The notes under the pieces were generated by a model that did not search any database, was not told where the DNA came from, and worked only from the letters and a program-made list of their open reading frames with translations. This document shows positions 34,004 through 41,509 of a DNA stretch of 64,000 nucleotides, one piece after another. The stretch comes from Xenorhabdus nematophila ATCC 19061 (GTDB lineage Bacteria; Pseudomonadota; Gammaproteobacteria; Enterobacterales; Enterobacteriaceae): positions 3,938,701 through 4,002,700 of the forward strand of contig NC_014228.1 of the NCBI RefSeq assembly GCF_000252955.1. The letters run 5' to 3'. The position numbers were made by a program, and so were the translations under genes. The stretch's first letter is position 1, and each line of letters starts with the position of its first letter.

Positions 34004-34079
34004 GGCCCCTTAGCTCAGTGGTTAGAGCAGGCGACTCATAATCGCTTGGTCGCTGGTTCAAGTCCAGCAGGGGCCACCA
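34004..34079 (+). tRNA. ileX: tRNA-Ile(CAU), ileX type
   Basis: 76 nt including the encoded CCA. The cloverleaf has an acceptor stem GGCCCCT/AGGGGCC, a TTCAAGT T-arm and a CAU anticodon at 34037-34039 in CTCATAA. The sequence is nearly that of E. coli ileX, whose wobble C is converted to lysidine by TilS so it reads AUA. It also lies near rpoD in E. coli. Its 3' part is the attachment site of the adjacent integrated element; the gene is left whole. Confidence 0.95.
34035..34079 (+). repeat. attL, left copy of the 45-bp direct repeat
   Basis: The last 45 bases of the tRNA, from the anticodon loop through CCA, are repeated perfectly at 51899-51943. The bases on either side differ. This marks the left boundary of the integrated element. 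Confidence 0.95.
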
Positions 34080-34087
34080 GAATTATC

Positions 34088-34124
34088 AAGGGGTTGCATC
34101 AAAAATGCGACCCCTTAGTTTTTT
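34088..34124 (+). terminator. Element-borne terminator just inside attL
   Basis: A stem AAGGGGTTGCA / TGCGACCCCTT with a 7-nt loop is followed by AGTTTTTT. It lies 9 bp past the tRNA, inside the integrated element, so it probably replaces the tRNA's own terminator displaced by integration. Confidence 0.85.
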
Positions 34125-34126
34125 CT

Positions 34127-34145
34127 AGGATACCCATAGGATACC
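34127..34145 (+). promoter_or_regulatory. Putative integrase arm-type sites near attL
   Basis: Two copies of AGGATACC, at 34127-34134 and 34138-34145, start 11 bp apart (one helical turn). The same pair recurs next to attR (51772, 51783). Confidence 0.6.
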
Positions 34146-34275
34146 TTCTGACGGTAGCGTGAGGTATAACTGATTACACCGCTACGGTAATGAAACCTTC
34201 TCGTATTTCCCTCCGTGACACTTATCACATCCCCTGAACATTAAGACGCCTAGATAAGTAACAAACGGATGGTGA

Positions 34276-34539
34276 TTATTCCTGTGGCTTGTTGCGCACT
34301 TTACGCTCAATGGGTTGACCATATGAATCAAAGTAGCGGCTAGGCCAAATTTCTGAGGGATGTATTTCGAGATAGTTAGCGATAATCCATTCACCTTTAG
34401 GCCACGGTCTACTAAGAGTATTTGCCAGTGTAGATGAACTGAGTCCTGCTTCACGAGAAACAGCCGCTAAGGTCGTACCACGCTTACGTAATGCAGCAAT
34501 AATATCGGCTTGGTGCCAATCATTTCTGACGTTATTCAT
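34276..34539 (-). CDS. Ner/SfsB-like winged helix-turn-helix regulator
   Basis: 87 residues from the ATG at 34539 (MNNVRNDWHQADIIAALRKRG). The frame stays open to 34674, but that upstream part overlaps a structured RNA, so I place the start at 34539. The domain is the Ner/Nlp type (TTLAAVSREAGLSSSTLANTLSRPWPKGEWIIANYLEIHPSEIWPSRYF), found in Mu Ner and SfsB. It probably represses an element promoter. Its ribosome-binding site region is complementary to the single-stranded segment of the RNA just upstream, suggesting antisense control. Confidence 0.82.
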   Translation of the reverse strand: MNNVRNDWHQADIIAALRKRGTTLAAVSREAGLSSSTLANTLSRPWPKGEWIIANYLEIHPSEIWPSRYFDSYGQPIERKVRNKPQE

Positions 34540-34577
34540 TCCTGCTACCCCTTCCATTAATTGAGAAAATTGATGGT

Positions 34578-34651
34578 GGCGATTCAAGGCAGGGTTTGCA
34601 GACCGGATGTATCCAACCGGTGAGGCCGAAGCCTCCCCTGCCTGAACCGCC
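34578..34651 (-). ncRNA. P4 CI / C4-type antisense RNA candidate
   Basis: Reading the minus strand from 34651, a near-continuous 16-bp outer stem (GGCGGTTCAGGCAGGG with CCCTGCCTTGAATCGCC, one wobble and one bulge) closes a three-way junction. It holds a GAGGC-TTCG-GCCTC hairpin, an ACCGG/CCGGT hairpin with a 10-nt loop, and a free CTGCAAA segment. This is the Y-shaped layout of the C4 RNA of phages P1/P7 and the CI RNA of satellite P4. Its loop GGATACAT and free segment CTGCAAACC are complementary to leader sequence at 34699-34722, and the free segment also to the Ner-like start region at 34542-34550. Confidence 0.75.
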
Positions 34652-34673
34652 ATTGAACAGGCGATAGCAGACA

Positions 34674-34746
34674 CACTGGTAGAAATTTCCTACCAGTGGG
34701 ATACATTCAAGGCTGCAAAACCTTGACCATTGGATTTTGCCAATGG
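34674..34746 (-). promoter_or_regulatory. Leader with three consecutive hairpins and seqA-like target
   Basis: Three hairpins follow one another: CACTGGTAG/CTACCAGTG (34674-34698, 7-nt loop), TCAAGG/CCTTGA (34707-34726) and CCATTGG/CCAATGG (34727-34746). The stretch 34699-34722, between and within them, pairs with two segments of the antisense RNA. This matches the role of seqA in the P4 immunity leader. The promoter for this leader should be right of 34746; I could not pick it with confidence. Confidence 0.6.
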
Positions 34747-35001
34747 CGGGGCTACTTTAATGAATTGGTTTATCAAATTCAATAAGTGAACCAGTAAAAC
34801 AGCTTAACTTTTTGTGTTATATCTCATTGAGTGCTATAGGCCACTGCTGCTATTCACTCAAGGGAAGACCAAAGCTCACCGGAGGTACTAACTATATGTA
34901 GGATGTAGGCTAATACAGTTTGTTGTTTGACGTCCGTGTCCATGCAGGAAGATCCAATTTGGAATTAGCGACAACAATCCACAGAAAAATTAAACTTGCA
35001 A

Positions 35002-36198
35002 TTATTCACTCTTAGAAGAAGGCATTTGCACTCGAATAGAAACAAATCTGCCTTCGGGGATATCAATCAAATCACCATCAGAGTAACCTTCTAGTGTATT
35101 TCTGGCGAATACAGGAGCATCTGAGTGTTCACGGTGATAAGTCATTAATTTAATGGAGCCATCAGGTAGGACTTCGTGGTTCATCCAGATTAAAGGTAAC
35201 TTGTTCTGACATAGTGGTGCATCCATACTATTTAAAGTACTATCATTATTGAACCCCATAACACCTTTGATGAGATATGTACCCTTTGACAAACGTTCGA
35301 CTGTAGCACCGGTAGACTCATCATTTGTTTCAAATGAACCATCAGAGAACATTTTGATTACTGGAGATATTTTTTTTACAAAACCACTAGCATCAACATA
35401 ATGTTGAGAAGTTGACATTATAGTGCCAAATCCTTTTGGTAATTGTTGAACAGATTTATTTATTGAACCAGTTGAATCCCTGTCTATGAAGTAAAGTAGA
35501 GTTGCTTCGTCATCAGGAAGTCCTTCTATTCTCCAGAATGTACCACTAGGTCGGTACATACTTATACCACCCCGTTGATTATTGGGGTTTACATTTACCC
35601 CCCATGGATATACTGCAAATGCACGTCTATCATTAATATCTATTGCATATCCCAAAGTATCAGCTCCACCGCCACGCACAACTCCTGTCTGAATAGAATT
35701 GGCATACCAACCATAACTGGTGAAAGCTACTAGCTTATTTGCTTCTTGGTGTGGAGCAGACACCAGCTTCACAGGGTTACTTTCTTTCGGAGTAGTTTCT
35801 ACCTGCTGAAATTGAAAATAACCTGAGTAAATTCCTCCATTTACTGATACTGCACCAACATTCTTCACAAATTCAGCTTTATTCGGAATATCCGCCCCGT
35901 TCTGCGCCTTCTCCAAATAGAGATCGGAATTATTAAGAGTATTTTGATTGGCAGTATCCGCTAAATCATAGGCTTTTTTAACGGCTTTAGAGGTTGCAGC
36001 GGTTAACTCACTGTCACTATCTGTTTCATTACTAAGTGTAACGAATCCCGGTTCTACATGAGTTGCATAGGGATGATTACGACTTGCAGCATGTTGATCA
36101 ATGGCTTCTTTGATTGAATCTTTGACATATTCCGGCGTGGTAACAATAACCAGATTGCTATCGTCTGAAACAGGTACATCAGGCTTTTTATCTTGCAT
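35002..36198 (-). CDS. Phage tail-fibre-like protein
   Basis: 398 residues. The N-terminal half has fibre-type repeats (LTAATSKAVKKAYDLADTANQN, then NGADIPNKAEFVKNVGA). The C-terminal half resembles the receptor-binding ends of enterobacterial tail fibres, with an ASGFVKKISPVIKMFSDG...ERLSKGTYLIKGVMGFN block and a YSDGDLIDIPEGRFVSIRVQMP ending. It lies at the left end of the element, 302 bp after the terminase, and is the only tail-type gene there. No chaperone gene follows. Confidence 0.75.
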   Translation of the reverse strand: MQDKKPDVPVSDDSNLVIVTTPEYVKDSIKEAIDQHAASRNHPYATHVEPGFVTLSNETDSDSELTAATSKAVKKAYDLADTANQNTLNNSDLYLEKAQNGADIPNKAEFVKNVGAVSVNGGIYSGYFQFQQVETTPKESNPVKLVSAPHQEANKLVAFTSYGWYANSIQTGVVRGGGADTLGYAIDINDRRAFAVYPWGVNVNPNNQRGGISMYRPSGTFWRIEGLPDDEATLLYFIDRDSTGSINKSVQQLPKGFGTIMSTSQHYVDASGFVKKISPVIKMFSDGSFETNDESTGATVERLSKGTYLIKGVMGFNNDSTLNSMDAPLCQNKLPLIWMNHEVLPDGSIKLMTYHREHSDAPVFARNTLEGYSDGDLIDIPEGRFVSIRVQMPSSKSE

Positions 36199-36500
36199 AG
36201 TAATTCCCTCATTTAATCAACAATACACATTGCTAAGTAACATGAAGGCGGTGGGATACTTCTCCGCCAGTGAACATCAATAAAATGGGTTCATCAATCT
36301 GGAGAGTACGGCTTGATTACTTTTTGATAGGTTGCATGTTTTGATGGCAGGATGACATAAAATAACAAGCGGGGAATTAATAAAATCTATCTGATGACTG
36401 ATAAAACTTGGTGGAATAAAGGCGAGATCTCTCACCTTTTAATACCTTAATTTTATGGTTATTCACCTTGCTTGATAGCTTATAAAAATCAATTAATCAG
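36199..36500. other. Non-coding gap between terminase and tail fibre
   Basis: 302 bp. I see no gene on either strand that I can support. It may hold a separate promoter for the fibre gene. Confidence 0.5.
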
Positions 36501-38162
36501 CTAAATACCATCAAAGTTAGCTAATCTCTGCTGCTGTTCTACATTTAAGCTAAATGCAAACTCTTCATGCTCACTCTGCCATGTGCCAAAGCTCATCAGG
36601 AACGCAATCGCGGGGTCAATCTTATTTGCGGATTTCTTTTTGTTGGGTTTGATATTAGCGTTCGCGTCGGTTTCCATCACCACATTGGACATTGCCCACG
36701 CCAGCACCGGATCGCCATTGTGACGAATGATTTTACGGTTCACGAATACCTCTGCCGATTTAGCTACGGGACTAAAGCGCATATAGGTTTGCGGGAACGG
36801 CTCAACATCTAGCCCCGCGCCTTGTAATTGCGTTCTTAGGTGTGTGGCGTTCCATGTATCAAAGCCAACCAGCTTGATATCAAACTGCTGGCTGTCGTTG
36901 AGAATATCATCACGGATACGGTCATAATCAATGCAATCGCCAGCAGTGGTACGTATCCAACCTGCTTGCACCCATTGACGATAAACCGCCCGATTCCTAT
37001 TGGCGGGATTTTGTAACTGGGCTTCGGGGAGGTAATGACGGGTCAGTAATAACAGTTCGTTATCCACGGGGAATGTGTAACAGATGCTGGTGATATCGCC
37101 TGTTGAAGACAAATCCAGTCCGGCGTAGCACTCCAGCCCTTTGAGGTCGTTTTCATCATAATCACTTTGGCAGGCTTTCCATGCGCCTACGCCCATCCAC
37201 GGGGTTTCACCCTGACACCAGATATTAAAGCGTTTGGTTAACATCTCCGTCCATTGGGAGGGAATACCTCGCGCTTTCTGGATAGTGTCATGCAGGGCGG
37301 AACTGTCTACCGATACATCCAAATTCGGATTCGCTTTTATCCAAAGGGTTTCATCATCAATCTCGTGCTCGTCGTCCAACTCATAAATCAGGGCAAACAG
37401 GGATTCGTTCTGTTCTTCGCCATCCAGTATCTGGCAGCAATAATCATAGTGCTGCTTACAGGCTGAAATCACATTATTGCCGGCGGTGGTAATGGCAAAC
37501 AGGAGTCCTTCGGGACGTGCCCCCATCCCCAACTCAAGGGCAGAGTAAACCGCGTTATCAGGGTGTAAATGATACTCATCAACAATCGCCAGACTGGGGT
37601 TTGTACCCTCAATCGTAGCGGCTTTGGCTGCCAGTGGTTTTAACAAGCTATTAGTTTTGGGATAGGTGACTTTGTGTTGCTGGATAGCTACCCGTTTTTT
37701 CAATGGCTTTGATAACAAGCTCATCTGGCGGGCATCATCAAACACAATCCGCGCCTGATCCCGACTCACGGCGGCGGTGTATATATCCTGCTGCCCTTGT
37801 TCCATCACCAAGAACCAGTTAGCCAGTATCGCGGCAACGGTGGATTTGGCATTTTTGCGCGGCACCTGAATATAAGCACTGCGATATTTTCGGCGTCCGG
37901 TCGCTTTGACTTTGAATCCTAACAGGTTGGCAAAAGCGAACTGCTGCCACGGTTCAAGAATGATGGGTTTACCGCGCAAGTGGCCTTTGACATGGGGACA
38001 GATACGGGAAAAGGCAATAAAACGCGCCACAACCTCAGAATCAAACACATAAAGCGGGTTATTCAGGTCGTTATAGTAGCGTTTCACGGCTTGTTTTACG
38101 CGTTTACAGGCCGGAATTTTACTGTTTTCGATATCAAAAGCATACTGCTCCCATTCGTTCAT
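36501..38162 (-). CDS. Terminase large subunit (HK97 type)
   Basis: 553 residues of the Terminase_1 family. It is the ATPase/nuclease motor that packages DNA into heads. The Walker A variant is in QVPRKNAKSTVAAIL (about residue 95), and Walker B/catalytic acid in SLAIVDEYHLH (about 190). C-terminal nuclease acids include GLDLSSTGD and the LVGFDTWN region. Its start overlaps the end of terS by 4 bp, so the two are translationally coupled. The sequence looks intact. Confidence 0.92.
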   Translation of the reverse strand: MNEWEQYAFDIENSKIPACKRVKQAVKRYYNDLNNPLYVFDSEVVARFIAFSRICPHVKGHLRGKPIILEPWQQFAFANLLGFKVKATGRRKYRSAYIQVPRKNAKSTVAAILANWFLVMEQGQQDIYTAAVSRDQARIVFDDARQMSLLSKPLKKRVAIQQHKVTYPKTNSLLKPLAAKAATIEGTNPSLAIVDEYHLHPDNAVYSALELGMGARPEGLLFAITTAGNNVISACKQHYDYCCQILDGEEQNESLFALIYELDDEHEIDDETLWIKANPNLDVSVDSSALHDTIQKARGIPSQWTEMLTKRFNIWCQGETPWMGVGAWKACQSDYDENDLKGLECYAGLDLSSTGDITSICYTFPVDNELLLLTRHYLPEAQLQNPANRNRAVYRQWVQAGWIRTTAGDCIDYDRIRDDILNDSQQFDIKLVGFDTWNATHLRTQLQGAGLDVEPFPQTYMRFSPVAKSAEVFVNRKIIRHNGDPVLAWAMSNVVMETDANANIKPNKKKSANKIDPAIAFLMSFGTWQSEHEEFAFSLNVEQQQRLANFDGI

Positions 38163-38512
38163 AGGCGATCCAGCTCGTCTTCTTCCTCGGTTTCCACCGG
38201 ATTTTTACGCCGTGATACGGGATCAAAACCCAGCAACGATGACATTTTTATCATAATTTTTTCGGCATCGGCTTTGGCACTCAATGACGGGTTACGGCTC
38301 TCACTGCCCTGACTATTCACAATGCTAAAGCCCCTGATATCAAGATCTGCCACGGCCTTTCGGTAAATGGCATAGTTCACGCAATACAGTTCTAAATTGT
38401 TCCAGTCAGCGGCGTTTAGGTCTTCCCGCTCACTTAAAATTTTACTTTTGGCCTTCCATTGGCTGGCGGCGATATCATTAAGGTAAGTTGGCGGTTTCGG
38501 CGCTCTTGCCAT
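38159..38512 (-). CDS. Terminase small subunit (P27 family)
   Basis: 117 residues from the ATG at 38512 (MARAPKPPTYLNDIAASQWKA), preceded by AAGGA; the open frame upstream to 38596 runs through probable packaging-site DNA. It is a P27-type terminase small subunit (Terminase_4), which recognises the packaging site. The end reads GFDPVSRRKNPVETEEEDELDRL. It overlaps terL by 4 bp. Confidence 0.85.
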   Translation of the reverse strand: MARAPKPPTYLNDIAASQWKAKSKILSEREDLNAADWNNLELYCVNYAIYRKAVADLDIRGFSIVNSQGSESRNPSLSAKADAEKIMIKMSSLLGFDPVSRRKNPVETEEEDELDRL

Positions 38513-38644
38513 GATTTTTTTCCTTGTTGTTTTATTTTCAAAAAAACTGCCGTACGTAAAAATTGAAGGAGGGGGCGGTTCCGCTGAACGGGGCATTTGT
38601 CATTTTTGATACCCCCATCCCGTTATTTCATTTGGTTATTATTC
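38513..38644. other. Candidate cos packaging region
   Basis: 132 bp between the HNH gene and terS. In HK97-type cos phages the cohesive-end site lies exactly between the HNH (gp74) gene and terS. The stretch is GC-rich near 38570-38600 and contains a short inverted match (GGTTCCGCTGAACGG, 38577-38591). No cleavage site can be fixed from sequence alone. Confidence 0.45.
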
Positions 38645-39073
38645 TTAGACGAACCAATCACGATACCTTGTCGCTTCGGTTTCCTGCTGCCGATAGATCC
38701 CCTGCTTGCGCTTCGCTTTGGTGATGGGGTCAGTCTGTACGGTCTTGCGGTTATGGCAGGTCTGGCATAACGCTTGATGGTTCGATGCAGGCCAGAACAG
38801 CACATCATTATCACCCTGTATCGGGATGATGTGATCTACAATGGTGGCAGGCGTGTAAATACCCTGCGGTAAGCAATGAACGCATAACGGGTTAGCTTTC
38901 AGGTAGTGCAGCCGATAGCGTCCCCATCGATTGCTGTAGCCGCGTTGGGTACGGGTGCCTCGTTGCTTATCCTGCTGGCGTCTGGTTTCCCGCTGGTGCT
39001 GCCGGCAACGACTGGACTTCACCCGCTCGCGGCAATTCGGATAACTACAGCGTTTCAACGGTTGCCACGGCAT
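38645..39073 (-). CDS. HNH endonuclease (head/packaging module)
   Basis: 142 residues. The HNH domain has the HNH core in TIVDHIIPIQGDNDVLFWPASNHQALCQTCHNRKT, with two zinc-type CxxC pairs (CVHC and CQTC). The basic, Arg-rich N-terminus includes CSYPNCRERVKSSRCRQH. HK97-type cos phages need such an HNH protein together with terminase for cos cleavage. It sits between the head-tail connector and terS. Confidence 0.9.
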   Translation of the reverse strand: MPWQPLKRCSYPNCRERVKSSRCRQHQRETRRQQDKQRGTRTQRGYSNRWGRYRLHYLKANPLCVHCLPQGIYTPATIVDHIIPIQGDNDVLFWPASNHQALCQTCHNRKTVQTDPITKAKRKQGIYRQQETEATRYRDWFV

Positions 39074-39369
39074 CAGTAAACGCCCACCTCACGATAGAGC
39101 GACCACAGCGATTTAATGGTGAACGGGACTTCTTTTAGCTCGACGTCCGTTGCCATTTCCCGATTTTCATACAGCAAGCCGATATAAAGCAGGCAGCCCA
39201 CCTTGATTGCTGGCGTGAAAGCCAAGCCATTATCAAATTGCTTGCCGATATGTTGCTGGCAGACTTCCAGTGCGGCTTCGGCGTAAGCCATTAATAACGC
39301 ATCATCAAGGGCGTCGCTTTCATCAATCCGGCAATGTTGTTTGATTTCACTCAGGGGAATATCAGGCAT
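39073..39369 (-). CDS. Head-tail connector (HK97 gp6 type)
   Basis: 98 residues, MPDIPLSEIKQHCRIDESDALDDALLMAYAEAALEVCQQHIG, typical of the phage gp6-like head-tail connector (adaptor) that forms a ring below the portal. It overlaps the head-closure gene at its start and the HNH gene at its stop by a few bases, so translation is coupled. Confidence 0.87.
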   Translation of the reverse strand: MPDIPLSEIKQHCRIDESDALDDALLMAYAEAALEVCQQHIGKQFDNGLAFTPAIKVGCLLYIGLLYENREMATDVELKEVPFTIKSLWSLYREVGVY

Positions 39370-39700
39370 ATTTCACTCCTCCCTTACAAAGCAGTTCTAA
39401 GCGAGAGTGTTTCGGATCAGGGATAACGGCAACGATGGCAAAGGTCTTTCCGTGGGTGCTGGCACCTTGATAGACAATGCGATTTGCTGTGGTGATATCA
39501 TCACGGTAACGCAGCCAGATACGCACGGTAGCTTCGGATAACACGGCACCAGAAGCGACCAGTTCCCGCCCGCTAATTGCGATGACTTCCGCCCAAACTT
39601 CGGCAATATCTTCCCAGTTGTTTATTACTCCACCAAGCTTATCCCGTGTGCTTTTGTTTTTTTGAAGCGTGATCCGGTGTCTCAATCTGCCTGCTCTCAT
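39362..39700 (-). CDS. Phage head closure protein (SPP1 gp16 type)
   Basis: 112 residues starting MRAGRLRHRITLQKN, the signature of the head-closure/stopper family. It forms the ring that retains DNA and docks the tail. It overlaps portal (4 bp) and connector (8 bp). In a tail-stealing satellite, this protein would form the interface to the helper's tail. Confidence 0.87.
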   Translation of the reverse strand: MRAGRLRHRITLQKNKSTRDKLGGVINNWEDIAEVWAEVIAISGRELVASGAVLSEATVRIWLRYRDDITTANRIVYQGASTHGKTFAIVAVIPDPKHSRLELLCKGGVKYA

Positions 39701-40917
39701 GCCTTGTTCTCCGCTGTTTTTTTCACTTCAACCGTTTGCTTCCATGCCTGACTGAATTCATCACCGCCCTCACGGGGCGATAATCCTTCGCGTTCGCGGG
39801 CTTCATTCGGTGACATCACACCGGATTTAATCGCCGTCTCATAACTCTGGAAACGTTCTTTCGGATTGGCGCGCAGCAAATCGGCAGTATCAAATTCGAC
39901 TTGATAACGCATACCCCGCTTTGGCGAAGTCATCAGTAAGGCCGCTTTGATTTGTTGTTCAAAATTGGCAAGCCACGGGCGCATAGTGATGGTCAGAAAA
40001 GCGCGGGATGCCTCGCTAAAGTTGCTGTAGGTGCTGTTTGAATATTCTTGCAGAAAGATCGGGCTGACATTGAACATACGGGCGATATCGTCAATAGTGA
40101 AACGACGGGAGGCCAGCCATTCCGCATCTTGGTTACTCATTCCCAATTGCTGGTATTCCATCCCGCCTTCAAGGATCGGTGTTTTTCCTGCATTACGTGC
40201 TCCTTTATAACGTTCGAGGGCTTCCAGTGCCTTACTTCCCTTGATCCCGTCCAACCAATCAGCGGCTTTAATCACACCCGCCGCCATCATGCCGTCTTTC
40301 ATGATGCTGGCGCCGTGGCGTTGCTGTGCCAGTCCCAAACCCAGCGTTTCACGGCAAATAGTAACGGGAGAACGCCCAAGAAAACCATCTTCGGTGGCAT
40401 AGCGCAGATGTAACACTTCTTCTTGTAGATAGGTTTTTACCTTGCCGCTATATGGCTCGGTGATGGTATACGCGAACCTATGATCGGATAATCGTTGGGG
40501 TACAACCGCTGACGGCGGATAAGGGTGTAATGATTGCGGCTGACCATCCCGTCCCCAGACAATCACCGCATACGCATTGCCATTCAATAAGCAATGACGC
40601 ATCAAGGTTCGCTTAAACTGGTACGGTGTCTGGCAGTCATTCGGGCATTCATTCAGCAGATAATCAACGGGGTGATCGCTCAGCCATTCGCGGGATTCTT
40701 TGCCGTTCTGGTACTGAACCCGATAGAGATAACAAGGCATGGAGGCTACCGCTTCACTAATCACTGTAACGGCATTCATCACAGCGGGTAAGCCTTCCGC
40801 TGTAGACGGAGAAACATGCTCGCCCGATTTTGTATTAGCCATGCCCGCCAGAGAGAAAAACTCATCCAGCGTCATGTTGCGGGTTTCAGGTGTTTTTCGC
40901 GAAAAAGGCCACATCAT
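39697..40917 (-). CDS. Phage portal protein (HK97 type)
   Basis: 406 residues of the HK97-type portal family: LDEFFSLAGMANTKSG, AVMNAVTVISEAVASMPCYLYR, the wing/stem region and SREGLSPREGGDEF-like ending (EAREREGLSPREGGDEFSQ). The start ATG at 40917 overlaps the protease stop (TAATG). It forms the dodecameric vertex for DNA passage. It appears complete. Confidence 0.92.
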   Translation of the reverse strand: MMWPFSRKTPETRNMTLDEFFSLAGMANTKSGEHVSPSTAEGLPAVMNAVTVISEAVASMPCYLYRVQYQNGKESREWLSDHPVDYLLNECPNDCQTPYQFKRTLMRHCLLNGNAYAVIVWGRDGQPQSLHPYPPSAVVPQRLSDHRFAYTITEPYSGKVKTYLQEEVLHLRYATEDGFLGRSPVTICRETLGLGLAQQRHGASIMKDGMMAAGVIKAADWLDGIKGSKALEALERYKGARNAGKTPILEGGMEYQQLGMSNQDAEWLASRRFTIDDIARMFNVSPIFLQEYSNSTYSNFSEASRAFLTITMRPWLANFEQQIKAALLMTSPKRGMRYQVEFDTADLLRANPKERFQSYETAIKSGVMSPNEAREREGLSPREGGDEFSQAWKQTVEVKKTAENKA

Positions 40918-41465
40918 TACACCTCGGACAGTTGCAGCCAGTAATGACGCAAATCCACAGAACAGGATTTAGCGGCATTCAGTGAACGCCTGGCAATCTC
41001 TACGCCACTTTCAGGATAGGCAGGTAAGCTGGTGATCGTAATTTCCCGTAATTCAGCTTCTAACACGGTTCTGATATAAGGCGTTTGACTGGTATCCCAC
41101 TGATCTTTAATGGCTCGAAAACCAAAGGACATGCCTTGTATATCACCGCGTTCAACCAGTGTTAATACATCGTGCCCCAATTGCGTATCTGGCGGGGTTA
41201 GCTCGAAGCGTAATCCGGTGGCATCTTCGCTAAGTCGCAACGTGCCGGACGTGGTACGGCCTAACAGGTTTATCGGATCATGCTCGTACAATGCCCTGAT
41301 ATCTGTTTCCGCCGCTAAACTGACGTTAAACGCATTCGGAGCGAACTGTTCGACAAATTCATCCCACAACACATGGGATCGGCTGTTCCACTTAATCACA
41401 TAGCCGGTCAGTTTTTTATTGCTGGCAGACAGTGAGGCAGTGCGGATTTCAAAATCATTTTTCAT
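40917..41465 (-). CDS. Prohead protease (HK97 gp4 type)
   Basis: 182 residues from the ATG at 41465 (MKNDFEIRTASLSASN), with GGAG 7 bases upstream; an ATG at 41501 is in frame but lacks this. It is a U35-type serine protease that matures the capsid. The catalytic His lies in LYEHDP and the Ser in GMSFGFRA. It sits between capsid and portal. Confidence 0.9.
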   Translation of the reverse strand: MKNDFEIRTASLSASNKKLTGYVIKWNSRSHVLWDEFVEQFAPNAFNVSLAAETDIRALYEHDPINLLGRTTSGTLRLSEDATGLRFELTPPDTQLGHDVLTLVERGDIQGMSFGFRAIKDQWDTSQTPYIRTVLEAELREITITSLPAYPESGVEIARRSLNAAKSCSVDLRHYWLQLSEV

Positions 41466-41509
41466 TGATGGACTCCAAGGCTTGGAAAGGGGTGCTATCA
41501 CCCTTCTGC

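Noticed and set aside
34540..34674. 45-codon N-terminal extension of the Ner-like protein
   Set aside because: The DNA folds into a long-stem three-way junction typical of C4/CI RNA, and a ribosome-binding region with a Ner-type start exists at 34539.
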